Origin: Bacteroidales bacterium
Lineage (GTDB): Bacteria; Bacteroidota; Bacteroidia; Bacteroidales; VadinHA17
Reading direction: 5' to 3'
Assembly: GCA_003141895.1 (NCBI GenBank)
Contig: PLNT01000010.1
Coordinates: forward strand, 14,112-78,111
DNA: 64,000 nucleotides
Positions 63,990 through 64,000 of this stretch are shown in pieces. Under the pieces are notes generated by a model that did not search any database, was not told the DNA's origin, and was given only the letters and a program-made list of their open reading frames with translations. How positions within the stretch are numbered: position 1 is the stretch's first letter; the number at the start of each line of letters is the position of its first letter. Position numbers and translations under genes: made by a program.

Positions 63990-64000
63990 AACCCTAAAAT

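Overview
The window is chromosomal DNA from a member of the Bacteroidota, probably a Bacteroidales/Marinilabiliales-type environmental anaerobe. The base composition is AT-rich. Many short lipoprotein signals occur, together with a C-terminal domain of type IX secretion character, GH92/GH3/GH16 glycosidases, a FeoA-FeoB fusion and MacB/FtsX-type permeases, and Shine-Dalgarno sequences are mostly weak. No rRNA, tRNA, CRISPR or phage module was seen.

Layout. (1) 60-6042, minus strand: a gas-vesicle cluster, gvpA - coiled-coil protein - GvpC-like repeat protein - gvpN - small coiled-coil protein - gvpF/L - a gvpJ/S::gvpK fusion - gvpJ-like - gvpH. It may continue beyond the left edge. (2) 6465-8118, plus strand: three unrecognised genes. 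(3) 8074-8634: an exported lysozyme-like protein. (4) 8910-19587, minus strand: a signalling operon made of a YunG-like protein, a CheB-CheR-PAS protein, two histidine kinases, a receiver-PAS-kinase and an NtrC-type sigma-54 activator. (5) 19845-30651: a PQQ-propeller lipoprotein, a Gly/Met-rich lipoprotein, an ABC-F ATPase, a second YunG-like protein, an OsmC protein, an FtsX-type permease, a methyltransferase and L-lactate dehydrogenase. (6) 30818-44944: M13 peptidase, cbpM/cbpA, a secreted beta-helix protein, a YtxH/holin-like trio, RF3, a damaged CsbD-like gene, a giant hybrid kinase with its receiver protein, and an AraC-type pseudogene. (7) 44976-57648: nitroreductase-like and cupin genes, then GH92, GH3, a phosphorylase-like (alpha/alpha)6 enzyme, GH16 and a sugar MFS transporter, which reads as a beta-1,3-glucan utilisation locus. 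(8) 57954-63989: a dihydroorotate-dehydrogenase-like protein, a transglutaminase-like lipoprotein, feoAB and a YhcH-family protein.

The strongest new observation is a small regulon. Three places carry the same two-part promoter: a -24/-12 (sigma-54) element TGGCACaccctTTGg and, 161-165 bp upstream of its -12 element, the palindrome CGCACATATGTGCG (one copy has a central mismatch). The three promoters face gvpA, the lysozyme-like gene, and the YunG-like gene that heads the signalling operon. The last gene of that operon encodes the only NtrC-type activator in the window. The simplest reading is that this activator binds the palindromes, switches on gas-vesicle synthesis and an envelope enzyme, and amplifies its own operon. 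This is inference from sequence, but the coincidence of motif, orientation and spacing is strong.

The window also contains several families of small palindromic or short-unit repeats (three copies of a C5/G5-ended element, 7-8 bp tandem arrays, 14-20 bp palindromes) in intergenic DNA, as is common in this phylum.
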